Below are positions 12,301 to 23,920 of a DNA stretch of 64,000 bases, in pieces. The notes beneath the pieces are model-generated. The model was not told the origin of the DNA and did not search any database. It was given only the letters and a program-made list of their open reading frames with translations. The position numbers were made by a program, and so were the translations under genes. Source of the stretch: Hofstenia miamia (Eukaryota; Xenacoelomorpha; Acoela); the NCBI GenBank assembly GCA_004352715.1, contig SCFE01000075.1, positions 154,396-218,395 on the forward strand, in the 5' to 3' direction. Position 1 is the stretch's first letter; the number at the start of each line of letters is the position of its first letter.

Positions 12301-15300
12301 GTCATTTTGCGTTTGATATAAAACTTTAATGAAATTTCGAAATAGCGCACTTGGGAATTGTTCCAACTCATGAGACTAATAAAAACAAGAAGTTACAGAA
12401 TATCATAAATTACCTATGAATTTCCTTCTGGATTTTTTATTAAATTCCATTATTATAAATTCTAATTATATTTATAATTGTTGGCAATTTCCAAAATTCG
12501 AATGCATGTTCTTTATGAATAACTACTTTGAAAAATATTGGTGTTAAGGGAAATTAAAGTACTAATTTGTGATGTATATCGGATGCTGCATTAAAAAATA
12601 TGAAATTTGGAATTTATGGATTTTCAAAAAATTAGGTTTTTTTTCAATAGTGATGTTATCTTAATAACTGATTCTTAACCCTATCCAATCAGGAGCTTTT
12701 GGGCTTTTCGTGTCGGAGAAGGACGAATTTATCTCCCCTATCTAACTCTGGACTAGATTATGATATTAATACGAAACTTTGCGCAAAGATTCTTCATATT
12801 AGCACTATCAATATGCAATGTTAATCAAATATTAAAATTTAGGGATTTTTTGAAATTTATAATTAAATATTGCTTTTAGCTGTTGGAAGAGATTGATTCA
12901 TTCCTAATATATCAAATATAGGTTTTTGTTTGCTTTACATGCTACTTTAATATTAATAATAGTAATACGTTTTTGCAAAAATTGGAAGTTTATACCCCCA
13001 ATTTAAAACCAATACCATACATGTAAACAGCAGATATTTAGAACGGTTTTATTAGGTTGTTTTAACGCATACATATAATCCTGTTCCTTAAATGGTGTGA
13101 AAATATTTTAAAGATTTATGTTTTAACAATAAATTCGTTTTACAAGAGACCGTTTGTTATATTGGGATAACGACCGCCAGCAGCATAGTCCAACCACATA
13201 ATAACTTTTTGCGATTACCAAAACCTAAGATTTATTAATTCTTAAGTCTTTCACTTTGAATATTTCATTTAATACGGAGCAAAAGACCAGTCGTAGCGGA
13301 AATCAAGAACATCACTGTTGATGTTATTGTTTTTAAAAATAACTATACTTAAGAATTAGCTGTCTGCCTACACAGCGTTTTTTCTTATTCAAATTTCTCT
13401 TACAGCGAAACCTATCTTTGTAATTGCTTTTCTAGCACCAGAAAATCGTATTGTAGAGTGCACTGGGGAGAAATTGTGAAGATGACATGTACTTTATATT
13501 TTTTCAAATACAAAAGCAATTATAATTCGTCTAATATTTTAGAGTATTTAAGTTTAGGTACCTGTTTTGCAACAACTAATCCTACATCAAAAATTTTAAN
13601 GTTTTTTTCAATAGTGATGTTATCTGAATAACTGATTCTTAACGCTATCCAATCAGGAGTTTTTGGGCTTTTCGGGTCGGAAGAGGACGAATTTATCTCC
13701 CCTATCTAACTCTGGACTAGATTATGATATTAATACGAAACTGCGCAAAGATTCTTTATATTAGCACTATCAATATGTAATGTTTATCAAATATTAAAAT
13801 TTAGGGATTTTTTGAAATTTATAATTAAATATTGCTTTTAGCTGTTGGAAGAGATTGATTCATTCCTAATATATCAAATATAGGTTTTTGTTTGCTTTAC
13901 ATGCTACTTTAATATTAATAATAGTAATACGTTTTTGCAAAAATTGGAAGTTTATACCCCCAATTTAAAACCAATACCATACATGTAAACAGCAGATATT
14001 TAGAACGGTTTTATTAGGTTGTTTTAACGCATACATATAATCCTGTTCCTTAAATGGTGTGAAAATATTTTAAAGATTTATGTTTTAACAATAAATTCGT
14101 TTTACAAGAGACCGTTTGTTATATTGGGATAACGACCGCCAGCAGCATAGTCCAACCACATAATAACTTTTTGCGATTACCAAAACCTAAGATTTATTAA
14201 TTCTTAAGTCTTTCACTTTGAATATTTCATTTAATACGGAGCAAAAGACCAGTCGTAGCGNCCCTATCCAATCAGGAGCTTTTGGGCTTTTCGTGTCGGA
14301 GAAGGACGAATTTATCTCCCCTATCTAACTCTGGACTAGATTATGATATTAATACGAAACTTTGCGCAAAGATTCTTCATATTAGCACTATCAATATGCA
14401 ATGTTAATCAAATATTAAAATTTAGGGATTTTTTGAAATTTATAATTAAATATTGCTTTTAGCTGTTGGAAGAGATTGATTCATTCCTAATATATCAAAT
14501 ATAGGTTTTTGTTTGCTTTACATATTTCTTTCACATTAATAATAGTAATACGTTTTTGCAAAAATTGGAAGTTTATACTCCCAGTTGAAAATCAATACCA
14601 TACATATAAAAAGCAGATATTTAAAACGGTTTTATTAGGTTGTTTTAACGCATACATATAATCCTGTTCCTTAAATGGTGTGAAAATATTTTAAAGATTT
14701 ATATGTTTTAACAATAAATTCGTTTTACAAGAGATCGTTTGTTATATTGGGATAACGACAGCCAGCAGCATAGTCCAACCACATAATAAATTACTTTTTG
14801 CGATTACCAAAACCTAAGATTTATTAATTCTTAAGTCTTTCACTTTGAATATTTCATTTAATAAGACCAGTCGTAGCGGAAATCAAGAACATCACTGTTG
14901 ATGTTATTGTTTTTAAAAATAACTATACTTAAGAATTAGCTGTCTGCCTACACAGCGTTTTTTCTTATTCAAATTTCTCTTACAGCGAAACCTATCTTTG
15001 TAATTGCTTTTCTAGCACCAGAAAATCGTATTGTAGAGTGCACTGGGGAGAAATTGTGAAAATGACATGTACTTTATANNNNNNNNNNNNNNNNNNNNNA
15101 ATAAATTCGTTTTACAAGAGATCGTTTGTTATATTGGGATAACGACAGCCAGCAGCATAGTCCAACCACATAATAAATTACTTTTTGCGATTACCAAAAC
15201 CTAAGATTTATTAATTCTTAAGTCTTTCACTTTGAATATTTCATTTAATAAGACCAGTCGTAGCGGAAATCAAGAACATCACTGTTGATGTTATTGTTTT

Positions 15301-15977
15301 TAAAAATAACTATACTTAAGAATTAGCTGTCTGCCTACACAGCGTTTTTTCTTATTCAAATTTCTCTTACAGCGAAACCTATCTTTGTAATTGCTTTTCT
15401 AGCACCAGAAAATCGTATTGTAGAGTGCACTGGGGAGAAATTGTGAAAATGACATGTACTTTATATTTTTTCAAATACAAAAGCAATTATTATTCGTCTA
15501 ACATTTTAGAGTATTTAAGTTTAGGTACCTGTTTTGCAACAACTAATCCTACATAAAAAATTTTAATGTCTGAATTTTTTACATTTAAACAATCTTTTGA
15601 TTGATGAATGACTTAAATTTGATTTGATTTTCTATTGTTTAGGAATGAAGCAGAATGCAGCCACTTATGGTATGGTTTCTGGCATTTGGGCTGGAGGAAT
15701 GGCTTCCGCTAAGGTGATTGGTCCGGTTATCGGCGGCGTGGTGATGCAGGTATTCAATGTAGAAATTGGAACATTGGTGGCGTCTTGCGCCTTCATTGAA
15801 CTGATGCTTACAATATTATGGTGCGCCTACATCTTTTTTTTCGAGGATCCCTTGGACCGATTTGAGAATTACAGCAGACACTTGCGTGCAGAGGCTGGTG
15901 ATAGTATGATCAATGATATAGTGCAGTCTAAGCCTCCTCCAAATGCCAATGATGGAGAGCGATTTGAAATTCTTTAG
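3143..15977 (+). CDS. SLC18B1-like: SLC18B1-like major facilitator transporter, C-terminal half (3 exons)
   Basis: Exons join(3143-3367, 4106-4391, 15643-15977) give about 281 residues ending at a TAG. The exon phases fit (0, then 1), and the spliced protein reads smoothly across both junctions. Six hydrophobic segments are visible, corresponding to TM7-12 of a 12-helix MFS protein. A charged loop, FTDRCGYKRE, lies between TM8 and TM9, and PSLKEIL, TYGMVSGIW and GPVIGG are spaced as in SLC18B1. That family is the vesicular polyamine-transporter branch of SLC18, a proton antiporter of intracellular vesicles; substrate here is inferred only from the family. The N-terminal six helices are missing, so the gene starts upstream of the window. 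VMAT/VAChT-type SLC18A is a less likely alternative because its segment before TM11 differs. Confidence 0.75.
4106..4391 (+). CDS. SLC18B1-like: SLC18B1-like internal exon (TM8-TM10)
   Basis: Acceptor TTTTAG before 4106 and donor GGCAG|GTATAA after 4391. It encodes three hydrophobic segments (IGLTFGTAPVVALIVCIPIG; VIIVGHFLISIMNMLIV; LFLVLIFFHGYAVVSTF) and the PSLKEILESS motif. It ends in phase 1, and its final G joins GA of the last exon to make a glycine codon. Confidence 0.8.
4392..6938. other. First part of the 11.25-kb last intron of the transporter gene
   Basis: Non-coding. Short open frames on both strands (for example 4543-4779 minus and 6278-6523 plus) resemble nothing I know. An imperfect inverted repeat (TCATTTAACGAA near 4725 against TTCGTTAAATGA near 4780) suggests a decayed MITE. 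Confidence 0.5.
6939..7079. other. Assembly gap (141 N)
   Basis: Run of N flanked on both sides by TA dinucleotides, so a TA microsatellite probably broke the assembly. Confidence 0.99.
7112..7432 (-). pseudogene. Mariner-type transposase C-terminal remnant
   Basis: The minus-strand frame at 7160-7432 contains YSPDLAP, then MGHALSEQRFKSHE. These match the end of the DD34D catalytic domain of mariner transposases, where an aspartate in the SPDLAP neighbourhood is the third acidic residue. The usual following SDYHLF reads as YYYNLF. Only the last quarter of the protein is present, and no terminal inverted repeat can be seen because gaps lie on both sides. It is inside the transporter's last intron. 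Confidence 0.75.
7542..8541. other. Assembly gap (exactly 1000 N)
   Basis: A run of exactly 1000 N, the usual placeholder for unknown size. The real distance between the mariner remnant and the LINE copy is therefore unknown. Confidence 0.99.
8542..9936 (+). mobile_element. LINE 3' region, left arm of a large inverted repeat
   Basis: The plus strand carries the end of a LINE ORF2: a segment starting MFNINKFKTGET, then after a frame break SAVCRLWNNLP and NRFKKLLKEN, the usual C-terminal signature of CR1/jockey-like LINEs. An AT-rich 3' UTR follows. The same DNA is present in inverse orientation at 16123-17469 with only scattered substitutions. Frameshifts show it is dead. Both ends run into gaps, so its borders are unknown. 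Confidence 0.75.
9811..9869. repeat. 41-bp insertion flanked by a 9-bp duplication
   Basis: AAAGTAATT occurs at 9811-9819 and again at 9861-9869, around 41 bp that are absent from the inverted partner copy at 16123-17469. The partner therefore represents the empty site. The inserted piece has no obvious terminal inverted repeat. Confidence 0.7.
9937..10936. other. Assembly gap (exactly 1000 N)
   Basis: Placeholder gap of unknown true size that truncates the LINE copy to its left; a TA tract adjoins it on the right. Confidence 0.99.
10937..12631. other. Intron sequence, nothing recognised
   Basis: AT-rich intronic DNA of the transporter gene. No open frame resembles a known protein, and no terminal repeats were found. 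Confidence 0.5.
12632..15570. repeat. Intronic block present about 3.5 times in tandem
   Basis: One block of up to 970 bp appears at 12632-13599, 13601-14260, 14262-15078 and 15100-15570. The copies are separated by isolated n (13600, 14261) or 21 N (15079-15099). They differ by a few substitutions and small indels: the third has a diverged stretch near 14520-14600 and a missing 9-base piece near 14863. The breaks coincide exactly with n characters, so unmerged allelic contigs are the likeliest explanation; a real tandem array cannot be excluded. Confidence 0.85.
15643..15977 (+). CDS. SLC18B1-like: SLC18B1-like terminal exon (TM11-TM12 and tail)
   Basis: Acceptor ATTGTTTAG before 15643; stop TAG at 15975-15977. 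It starts with the conserved ATYGMVSGIWAGG, then IGPVIGG (TM11) and a very hydrophobic TM12 ending in YIFFFED, followed by a hydrophilic tail of about 45 residues rich in acidic residues and proline. GC content is visibly higher than in the surrounding DNA, as expected of a real exon. Confidence 0.85.
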
Positions 15978-16122
15978 TAATTGTTCTAGTTTTGTATGAC
16001 ACCATGTTTTAATGTTACTTTACTGTCGAATCTTAATTACGAAATATTTATTTTTGTTTCACCAAATCTTATCACTGGTTTATTTTCGAATTGAATTTTC
16101 ATTCGTTTCTTTGACTTGAGAT

Positions 16123-17860
16123 TACAAAAGGTTTTTGCCACAAAATTTCATCTCTATATAAGTCGGGCATAAACAATAGTTTTTTTGGAAATTACTTTAA
16201 TAGCTATATTTAACTTTTCCTCTACATTGTCTAGTTTGTACATATTTACAAAATTCCAAACCTTGCAATAAGCAACTTATATGTACAGTATTTACAAAAT
16301 TAAACAATACATACAACATAGACAAGTAAGAATAAATAAAAGCTACACAGAACAGTAAATAAAAAACTATTAAGACAAAATAAAAAAGTCATATAGATTA
16401 AAAATAGTTTGCAGCTAGTAATTTCTCCAAACATTTGATTTAGTGTTATACCCATATTCATATTGGTTTGCGAGGAGGTTTTCCTTCAGCAGTTTTTTAA
16501 ATCGATTTATGTTTGGTGCTTTCCGAATATTGATCGGCAAATTGTTCCAAAGTCGGCAGACTGCTGAAGAAAAAGAGAAATTCCAATATTTTGATTTTCT
16601 TTGAGTATGTTTATCAGTTTCTTTGATCTAGTTTTTAAGAAATTACTGCCTTGGTGGTTATTAATCGATTTGTATGTGTAAATTAAACTGCTGAACTTTG
16701 TAATGAAGATTGGTGACAGGATTGATGAAGTGTGTATCGTTTCACCTGTTTTAAATTTGTTGATGTTAAACATAGTATAATTTGCAATAGCAAGTTCGTA
16801 TACACTATGATTTATGTATAAAGAGAGCGAAGCAATTCGAACATTCTATAAAACATAGCGAGTAGTAAATTTAACACATTTATTGAACCCCATTCAAAAG
16901 TTAATATTTTAGCCATTTGGTTTTTATAAATACATGTATAATATCTCTAGCTCTGTGTGTAATCTCATTCTCTGTTGTGTACGTTAGTTACAATCTTTTA
17001 CATTTTTGCTTTTAATAGGCACCTAGAATATATTTGTGAACTTCGTCTGTAGCCCTTACTATATATTAATTCTGCTTTAAAAAAAGTATCTAGCTGTAAT
17101 CCGGACATTGCAAAATGACATGATTGCATGTTCTTATACAAGAATAGAATAGAATAGTATAGAAAAATCATGTATTAAAAATATACTAAAAATAAAAGCT
17201 CTAGGTTTAAGATATTAGAAATGTTATAAGTGCTAGCATTGCATTTCACACTACCAATCTTTTCAAAATTACTTTTCAAGCAGACTTAATGCATTGGGAG
17301 TGATTTGAATTGTAAGAATAGGAAATTTAATAGAAAATAAATATATCTGATTTGTAAATTGAACGTACGGAGAAATTGGTGTGGAACTATTCGGGATTTA
17401 CATTCTGTTAAAAACTTTTCCACTGGGGATACCCATGGCCGAAGCTTACATTGTCGTATTCAGATCTTTACTAGATAGGTTTTTCAAAGGATGCGTTCGA
17501 TCAGAGATTAGTCTGTTCTACAACTTTTCATCTTGTTTTCAGAAGCGCCATGTTCCATGCTCTATTAATCCTAGTTATCTGGCACTTTGTTGAATGTTCA
17601 TGCTGTTTCATTGATGTCTATGAAAAACCTCCCCGAACTGTAATCCAATATGTTAACTTTGGTGTTACAGGAGAATTCTTTCAGGTTGAAATCTATATTC
17701 CTGTCTAGCTAGCAGAAAAAGTAGAGCAACCTTGTTTGAATTTCTTCACCAAAAGTGATCAAAGTTTAATCTGTTATTGAATAGCAAACCAAGAACTTTC
17801 AGGTTTTGGGCATTTTTTATCACAATTGTTATTAAGATTATTTTGGATGTAACTAAAGTG
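16123..17860 (-). mobile_element. LINE 3' half, right arm of the inverted repeat
   Basis: Read on the minus strand, the part near 17850-17700 gives KVLGLLFNNRLNFDHF, resembling the LINE segment just after the RT palm. The segment from 17469 down to 16123 is the inverted partner of 8542-9936 and includes the frame 16507-16773 beginning MFNINKFKTGET. It starts about 145 bp after the transporter's stop codon. Stops and frameshifts make it non-functional. A plus-strand open frame at 17381-17593 is an antisense shadow. Confidence 0.75.
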
Positions 17861-18189
17861 TATTGTTTTTCGTAATTTATCGACAAATTTAATCAATTAC
17901 AACTACTTCCTACAATAATCAAGGCTACATCTGATTGGTATAACTGTAATGGCTAAAGGTCTATATACTTTTCGAAATTCGTTACTATTGAATTTTTACG
18001 TCGTGTACGCGAATCATTGCTTCCTACAGTTTACATATGACATTGCTCAAAGCATCAAAAACTTAAATGAGAAAAAATATTCATAAAGATGATATTAGCT
18101 ACATTTAGATAGATAATCTCTAACTATTACTATTGAATGCATAAAATCGAACATAAACAATGTGCACAAATATTTTTCTTGTCAGACTT

Positions 18190-20211
18190 TGAATAGTATC
18201 ATCGTGTAGTATAATTGGTATTATCAAATTTGTACCTATTTAAGTTTTTTCCACAGATAAACTTTTGTTTTAGAATTAATTTCTTTGCACGTTTGCAAAA
18301 TTGCTTTAAGTTCTTAATGCACTTTATCTCTTTGGGGAATTCATTCCATTGTCTTATTGTATTTAGTAATAATTTCGCTTAATCTTAAATTCACACTTTA
18401 TTACAGTAAATATTTTTGCTCTTTCGTTGTTGAACTTATTGGCAAATTTAGGGATTTTTATGCAGTAATTTCACAATTTTATAAAACTTGATGTTAGTGT
18501 TTATTTGAATTAGCTGTTTAGGACTTAAGTTATAAATATATCTTTTCAGAAATGAAATTTAAAAGTCCTCGAATTATAAGTTGAATGCGCATATAATGCG
18601 CATTTTATTAATGAAAAGTATCTTAGGAAATGTGAAGCATCGTCATGATTAGAATATGAACTTTTGTCGCTCCTAGTCGAGTAATTATCATTATGAATGT
18701 TTGCTACCCATTTAATTTGTGAGTCGATTTTATTTATTAATGAGTAGTTTATGTCATTAAATAAATATTACAGTATGCATAATGACTTAATACTCGAGAG
18801 CTAACCAACATCGATTTCATTTTGGAATTTACAAAATTTCCTGCATGTGAAATAATTTTAATTCCCATTGCCATTTTGCGTAATACTAGGTGTATGTGTC
18901 TTGAATAGTTCAATTTATTATCGATTGTTACTCCAAGATATTTAAAGGGTTCGACTTCAGTAATTTTTGACCCCGAAAAATTTGAATGTGTGATTGATTA
19001 TCTTTGTGAAAGAGAGACAACACAGAATTCTGTTTTAGAGGGATTTACAGTTAAATGGTGCATATTAAAATATTTTAGCAGTTGAGACAGATTGACTTCT
19101 AACTTACTNTCCTCGAATTATAAGTTGAATGCGCATATAACGGGTAGTTTACTAAAAGGGGAATGCTGATTTGAAATATCTCAAAATTTTATTAATGAAA
19201 AGTATCTTAGGAAATGTGAAGCATCGTCATGATTAGAATATGAACTTTTGTCGCTCCTAGTCGAGTAATTATCATTATGAATGTTTGCTGCCCATTTGAT
19301 TTGTAAATCAATTTTATTTATTAATGAGTAGTTTATGTCACTAAATAAATATTACAGTATGCATAATGACTTAATACTCGAGAGCTAACCAACATCGATT
19401 TCATTTTGGAATTTACAAAATTTCCTGCATGTGAAATAATTTTAATTCCCATTGCCATTTTGCGTAATACTAGGTGTATGTGTCTTGAATAGTTCAATTT
19501 ATTATCGATTGTTACTCCAAGATATTTAAAGGGTTCGACTTCAGTAATTTTTGACCCCGAAAAATTTGAATGTGTGATTGATTATCTTTGTGAAAGAGAG
19601 ACAACACAGAATTCTGTTTTAGAGGGATTTACAGTTAAATGGTGCATATTAAAATATTTTAGCAGTTGAGACAGATTGACTTCTAACTTACTAATTGATG
19701 TTTCTATTTGATTATCATGTGTATATATACACGTGTCGTCAGCATACTGCACTATTTCACAACCATTGTCTAAATTACCATTTAAATGATTTACATACAA
19801 CAAGAAAAATAGAGGCCCTAAAATAGTGCCTTGTGCAACACCTTTGTAAGTTTTACCCCAGTTAGAAAATATAGCATTTACCTTTACTATGTGAAAACGA
19901 TCACTTAAGTAGGACCGTTCTAAATTTATACTATTAGAGTCGAAACCAATGTATTCTAAGTTTTTAAGAAGAATATAGTGATCAATGGAATCAAATTCTT
20001 TGGACAAATCGATAGAAGCAATTGTGACAAAATTGTTATTATCGAGATAAGATCTCCAATTATCAGTAGCATAAAGTAAAGCATCAGATAGAGGTGGAGT
20101 GAGCTTTGCGAAAACCGAATTGAGTATTCGAAAGAATTGATTCGTTATGGAAATAAGTGTTTATTTGGTCAAATATTAGTTTTTCGAAGATTTTTGCAAA
20201 AGGCGAGATCC
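18190..20211 (-). mobile_element. LINE A, RT and C-terminal part (3' half)
   Basis: The minus strand carries a reverse transcriptase (CR1/jockey-like order): KIFEKLIFDQ, TQFGFRKAHST, SKEFDSID, GTILGPLFF, YADDTCIY, NPSKTEFC, then thumb and C-terminal regions reaching about 18190. An internal piece is duplicated (18566-19108 and 19110-19691) around an isolated n at 19109, probably an unmerged contig overlap. The 5' half of the same element continues at 23946-25682; the two halves were separated by insertion of LINE B. Confidence 0.85.
19582..20007 (-). pseudogene. LINE A reverse-transcriptase palm, open segment
   Basis: 141 codons without a stop, covering RT motifs from SKEFDSIDHYILL to NPSKTEFCVVS. 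The YADD box with both catalytic aspartates is intact. An alanine stands where relatives have proline in the PQGTILGP motif (VAQGTILGP), and SKEFDS replaces SKAFDS. Frame breaks on both sides mean that no full ORF2 survives. Confidence 0.85.
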
Positions 20212-20676
20212 GCACGAGCTTCGTTTCACAAAGCTCAAAGCGCAAACCGCTCCTTTTATGCACCGCCTAATTATAGCCACTTTCTAATTAATCAACCGCA
20301 ACAAAAATCGCCGACGTACGCTCACTTATAGTCAGAAGTTGCCGCTTTGCCGCCGCAGTTATCAGCAAGAGAAATTTCACAGTTAAGAAATCTAATAATG
20401 CATATTAATTTACTATATAAAGTACTTGTAAAATCCAGGTTAAGAATACGTCTACATCTCACTAAAAGGAAATTTCCTCTTATAATAAGCTTTAAAAATG
20501 CCTCTTTTTTGCCTTGATATTATTTTATCTTCTTTCTGCACAGAGAATAGAAAAAAACCCGGGTTCTAGCATTTATTATGAAACATTTGCCTCAAAAGTA
20601 AACACCAGTAATTCGATTAATTATGTCCACATAAATTTTCAGTCTCTCTGCTAAATACATCCAATTCAGACAGTTT

Positions 20677-20964
20677 ATGGCAAATTTCCAAAATGAAACA
20701 ATTATAGGAATTTCCGAAACTTGGTTGTCTAGTGATGACCCTGATTCAAATTGGTCATTTGATAGTTCGATTTACAAAATAATTCGTAGGGATAGAGCCT
20801 TAAACAATTTCTTAGAAAAGGTCAAAGGTGGCGGTGTCTTATTCCTTGTTCCCAAAATATATAATCCAAAATTCCGACATAATATCGCAAATTGTAATTC
20901 TAAATTTGAAAGTTTGTGGATTGAATTGAAAAATCCAATTAGAACCTCCCATTACAAAAAATAA
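20677..20964 (+). pseudogene. LINE B endonuclease N-terminal fragment
   Basis: Begins IIGISETWLSSDDPD, the ETW motif of the APE-type endonuclease of LINEs, and continues through GGGVLFLV. A stop ends the frame at 20964. The next motif, LLGDWNI, is found after further stops near 21070, so the domain is broken. Confidence 0.8.
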
Positions 20965-21210
20965 TTACTCAATGTGTCGTATTCCCCTTCAAAACAGTAT
21001 ATGACAGAATTTATCAAGCAAATAGAACTGAATTATCCATCGCTTGTGCTGAAAATTAGGATGTTCTTTTACTCGGAGATTGGAATATTAACTAGCTTGT
21101 CGACTCTGAAAAAGCAAGATTAGATTCTTTACTAAACGCGTATAATTTGAATTCTGCAAACACGAAAATTCCACTAGACTGACTCATAATTCTCGGACAA
21201 TAATTGACTA

Positions 21211-21627
21211 CACTTTTTTTATAAGAACCAGTAAATTTTTCCTGAGGCTCAGCTGTTCTTATTTTTTTGGAACTTTGAGCCTTAAATTATTCTTATTTTG
21301 TTGTTATTTTTTTACACATTGGTTTATTTTATGTGCAGCTCAGAAAAAGGATATTTTTCACAGGAACTTTCGAATTTTTTTCATTTCATTTTGAGCATTA
21401 AGTACATATGCAACACAAAAAGCCCTTTTGTTTGATTCTCTCACGTTTAGTATTTTTAAACTTTTGGAACTGTATATAAGTATCTTTTGTTACTATTCAT
21501 TGAAAAAATCAAAACAAAAAAACTACTTTTTAAATACTTTCAGCCTCACTACTCTTCTTAAATTGTTCTTATTTTTTGGCATTTTTGAGCCTCATTGTTC
21601 TTATAAAATTGTTCTTATAAAAAAGTG
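21211..21627. mobile_element. TA-flanked MITE (Tc1/mariner type) inside LINE B
   Basis: 417 bp with terminal inverted repeats CACTTTTTTATAAGAAC (the left end has one extra T) and TA on both sides (21209-21210 and 21628-21629), the target signature of Tc1/mariner elements. Removing it with one TA restores the endonuclease frame of LINE B from TIIDY into IITSEISDSNF. Parts of its right end are repeated after the n at 22006 through a contig overlap. Confidence 0.85.
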
Positions 21628-21683
21628 TACATCATTACATCCGAAATATCTGATTCTAATTTTAAATTTTACTCAACAGAGTN

Positions 21684-22005
21684 AATACTATCCCAAAAAT
21701 CTAAGTGGAGTTTTATTCATAATCTGACAAATCGTAATAAACGTGGCACCAATAAGTTCATAGCTATAACAGACGATTACGGCAAATTGCAGAAGGATCC
21801 TTATCATATTTCCTATATTTTCAACAAATCATTCTTAAATTTGGGCAATTATTCTGGGGATAATGTAAAATTCGTTGAAAGTGAAAAGCCTCATTCACCC
21901 GATTTTACCTTTAGATTTACGATTAGTTATGAAATGCTCAAAGCTTTAAAAAAATTGAAATCCGGCAAATCCAGTGGGCCGTCAAATATTCCCACATGGA
22001 TACTT
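21684..22005 (+). pseudogene. LINE B linker between endonuclease and RT
   Basis: An open segment, KSKWSFIHNLTNRN through KALKKLKSGKSSGP, is the usual region between the EN and RT domains, where K-x-x-K-S-S-G-P precedes the RT core. A second, diverged version lies at 22589-22854 (NLTNRNKHGTN), showing either two allelic contigs or two copies. Confidence 0.75.
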
Positions 22006-22855
22006 NAAATTGTTCTTATTTTTTGGCATTTTTGAGCCTCATTGTTCTTATAAAATTGTTCTTATAAAAAAGTGTACATCATTACATCCGAAATATCTGA
22101 TTCTAATTTTAAATTTTACTCAACAGAGTTCCCTTTCTCAGATCATTGCACAGTATCAATCAGTGTACCTAAGATTAGTGAAAATATATCGAAAAAATGG
22201 GTTACAACCCGTATTCGACCTAAGGATAATTTAAATAAACTAAAATCTGCACTTATAAATTAAAACTGGCAATTTGCTTATATGGCAACCGAACCCAATG
22301 CAATGATGGGTAAGCTCTTAGAAGTTCTTGAAAATTATGTAAACTTATATTACCCTGAACAACATCTTTTATCAAATCCTAATAAATCTAAAGCAAGAGA
22401 TAACTCAAAAAAATTTTGGGGTGGATTACGGGCGATTGTAAAACACTTATTTGCGCGAAAAATCAAGCATATAAAGACTTTTTAAATAACCAATGTGAAG
22501 TAAATTTTAACCGTTATAAGAGAGCTAGGAAAATTTTTGTAGCATAGCAAATCGTAAGCCCTATAATATCAAATAAGAATATAATGGAATGCTATCCCAC
22601 AAATCTAAATGGAGTTTTATTCATAATCTGACAAATCGCAATAAACATGGCACCAATAAGTTCATAGCTGTAACAGATGATTACGGCAAATTGCAGAAGG
22701 ATCCTTATCATATCTCCAATATTTTAAACAAATCATTCTTAAATTTGGGCAATTATTCTGAGGATAATGTAATATTTGTTGAAATTGAAAAGCCTCATGC
22801 ACCCAATTTTGCGACTAGTTATGAAATGCTCAAAGTTTTAAACAAATTTAATTGN

Positions 22856-22969
22856 TTTAATATCTATGTCAATGATATGAACATTTATACTAATCATAAT
22901 CGTATACAATACACAGACGATACTTGTATATTCTCCGCCATAAAGTCATTAGATGTTGCAATAAAATAA
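22856..22969 (+). pseudogene. LINE B reverse-transcriptase fragment with YTDD box
   Basis: Reads NIYVNDMNIYTNHN, then QYTDDTCIFSAI, matching RT domain 5 with threonine in place of the usual alanine of YADD. It starts directly after an isolated n (22855), so the preceding RT domains are missing from the assembly rather than necessarily from the genome. Confidence 0.75.
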
Positions 22970-23331
22970 GTGGAATCCAACTACCAGTCACTAAGTCATT
23001 ATTTTTCAAAGCACAAATTACTCATTAGTGTCGAGAAAGCGCAATTTTGCACAATGAACCCCTCCTTCAACAATAACTTGCATTCAAATAAAAATTTGAC
23101 TATCGAAAATGCAACACTATTTCTGCAATTGATACTTTCAAATATTTAGGAATAGTAATTGATTCAAAACTTTCATTTTCCGAGCGTATTAAATCTACAC
23201 AGAAAAAAATTGCTGCTGGCATAACAACTATTTTTCAGGTTGCTGACCTATTACCTCCTCATATACTAATTCAGCTATTCCATGCATTTGTTATGAGCCA
23301 CCTAAATTATGGGAGTGTACTATTTTAAAAT

Positions 23332-23793
23332 TTGAACACATCATTGATAAATAAACTTCACCTGCAATATAAATGGGCCCTAAATGTTTGCAAAAGAAAT
23401 TATAGTAACACTAAAAATTATATTTTGGAAACGTGTCCTTCTCCTCAAAAATTAAAGCAAGTCAATATTGCTACATTATTTTTCAAAGTCGCTAACGAAA
23501 TTCCGAAATATGATAAGATAAAGCTCCCTGAATTCAGTAAAACTTTCAATAGACGATCTAAAAAATACGTTGTCACTAGGTTCAAACGTAAAGTCAGAGA
23601 AAACTCATTTATAAATGTAGGTACAAGGCAATGGAATAATCTACCTATCCAAATTAAGCAAATTAAGAAACTGAAAGAATTCCGAAATAGTGTGAATGTG
23701 AAAAGATTTATTCTTAAGCAAAAATTCATCTCAGGAAGATCTTGGACAGGGTACAAATTCTATAATAGCAATTACACAATTAATAGAATTTAG
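23332..23793 (+). pseudogene. LINE B C-terminal region
   Basis: 153 codons containing LQYKWALNVCKRNYSNTKN and GTRQWNNLPIQIKQIK, the carboxy-terminal signature R-x-W-N-x-L-P seen in CR1/jockey-like ORF2 proteins. It ends about 130 bp before the (TCTTA)n tail, which fixes it as the 3' end of the element. Confidence 0.8.
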
Positions 23794-23920
23794 ACTTATT
23801 ATTAGCCTGTTTATCAATTCATACGTTTGTAAATAGTATGATTTTTGTTTTTTTAATGATGCTATTTTGAGAAGCCATCAGTTTATATTTAATTGTTTTA
23901 CCTTCTCTTAATAAAGATTG

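Noticed and set aside
17381-17593. Plus-strand frame of 70 codons, also found antisense at 8542-8630
   Set aside because: Both occurrences are the two arms of the inverted repeat read on the strand opposite to the LINE. No family resemblance.
23445-23756. Minus-strand frame of 103 codons (repeated at 24192-24332)
   Set aside because: It is the antisense shadow of the LINE B C-terminal region, which has the clear RQWNNLP signature on the plus strand.
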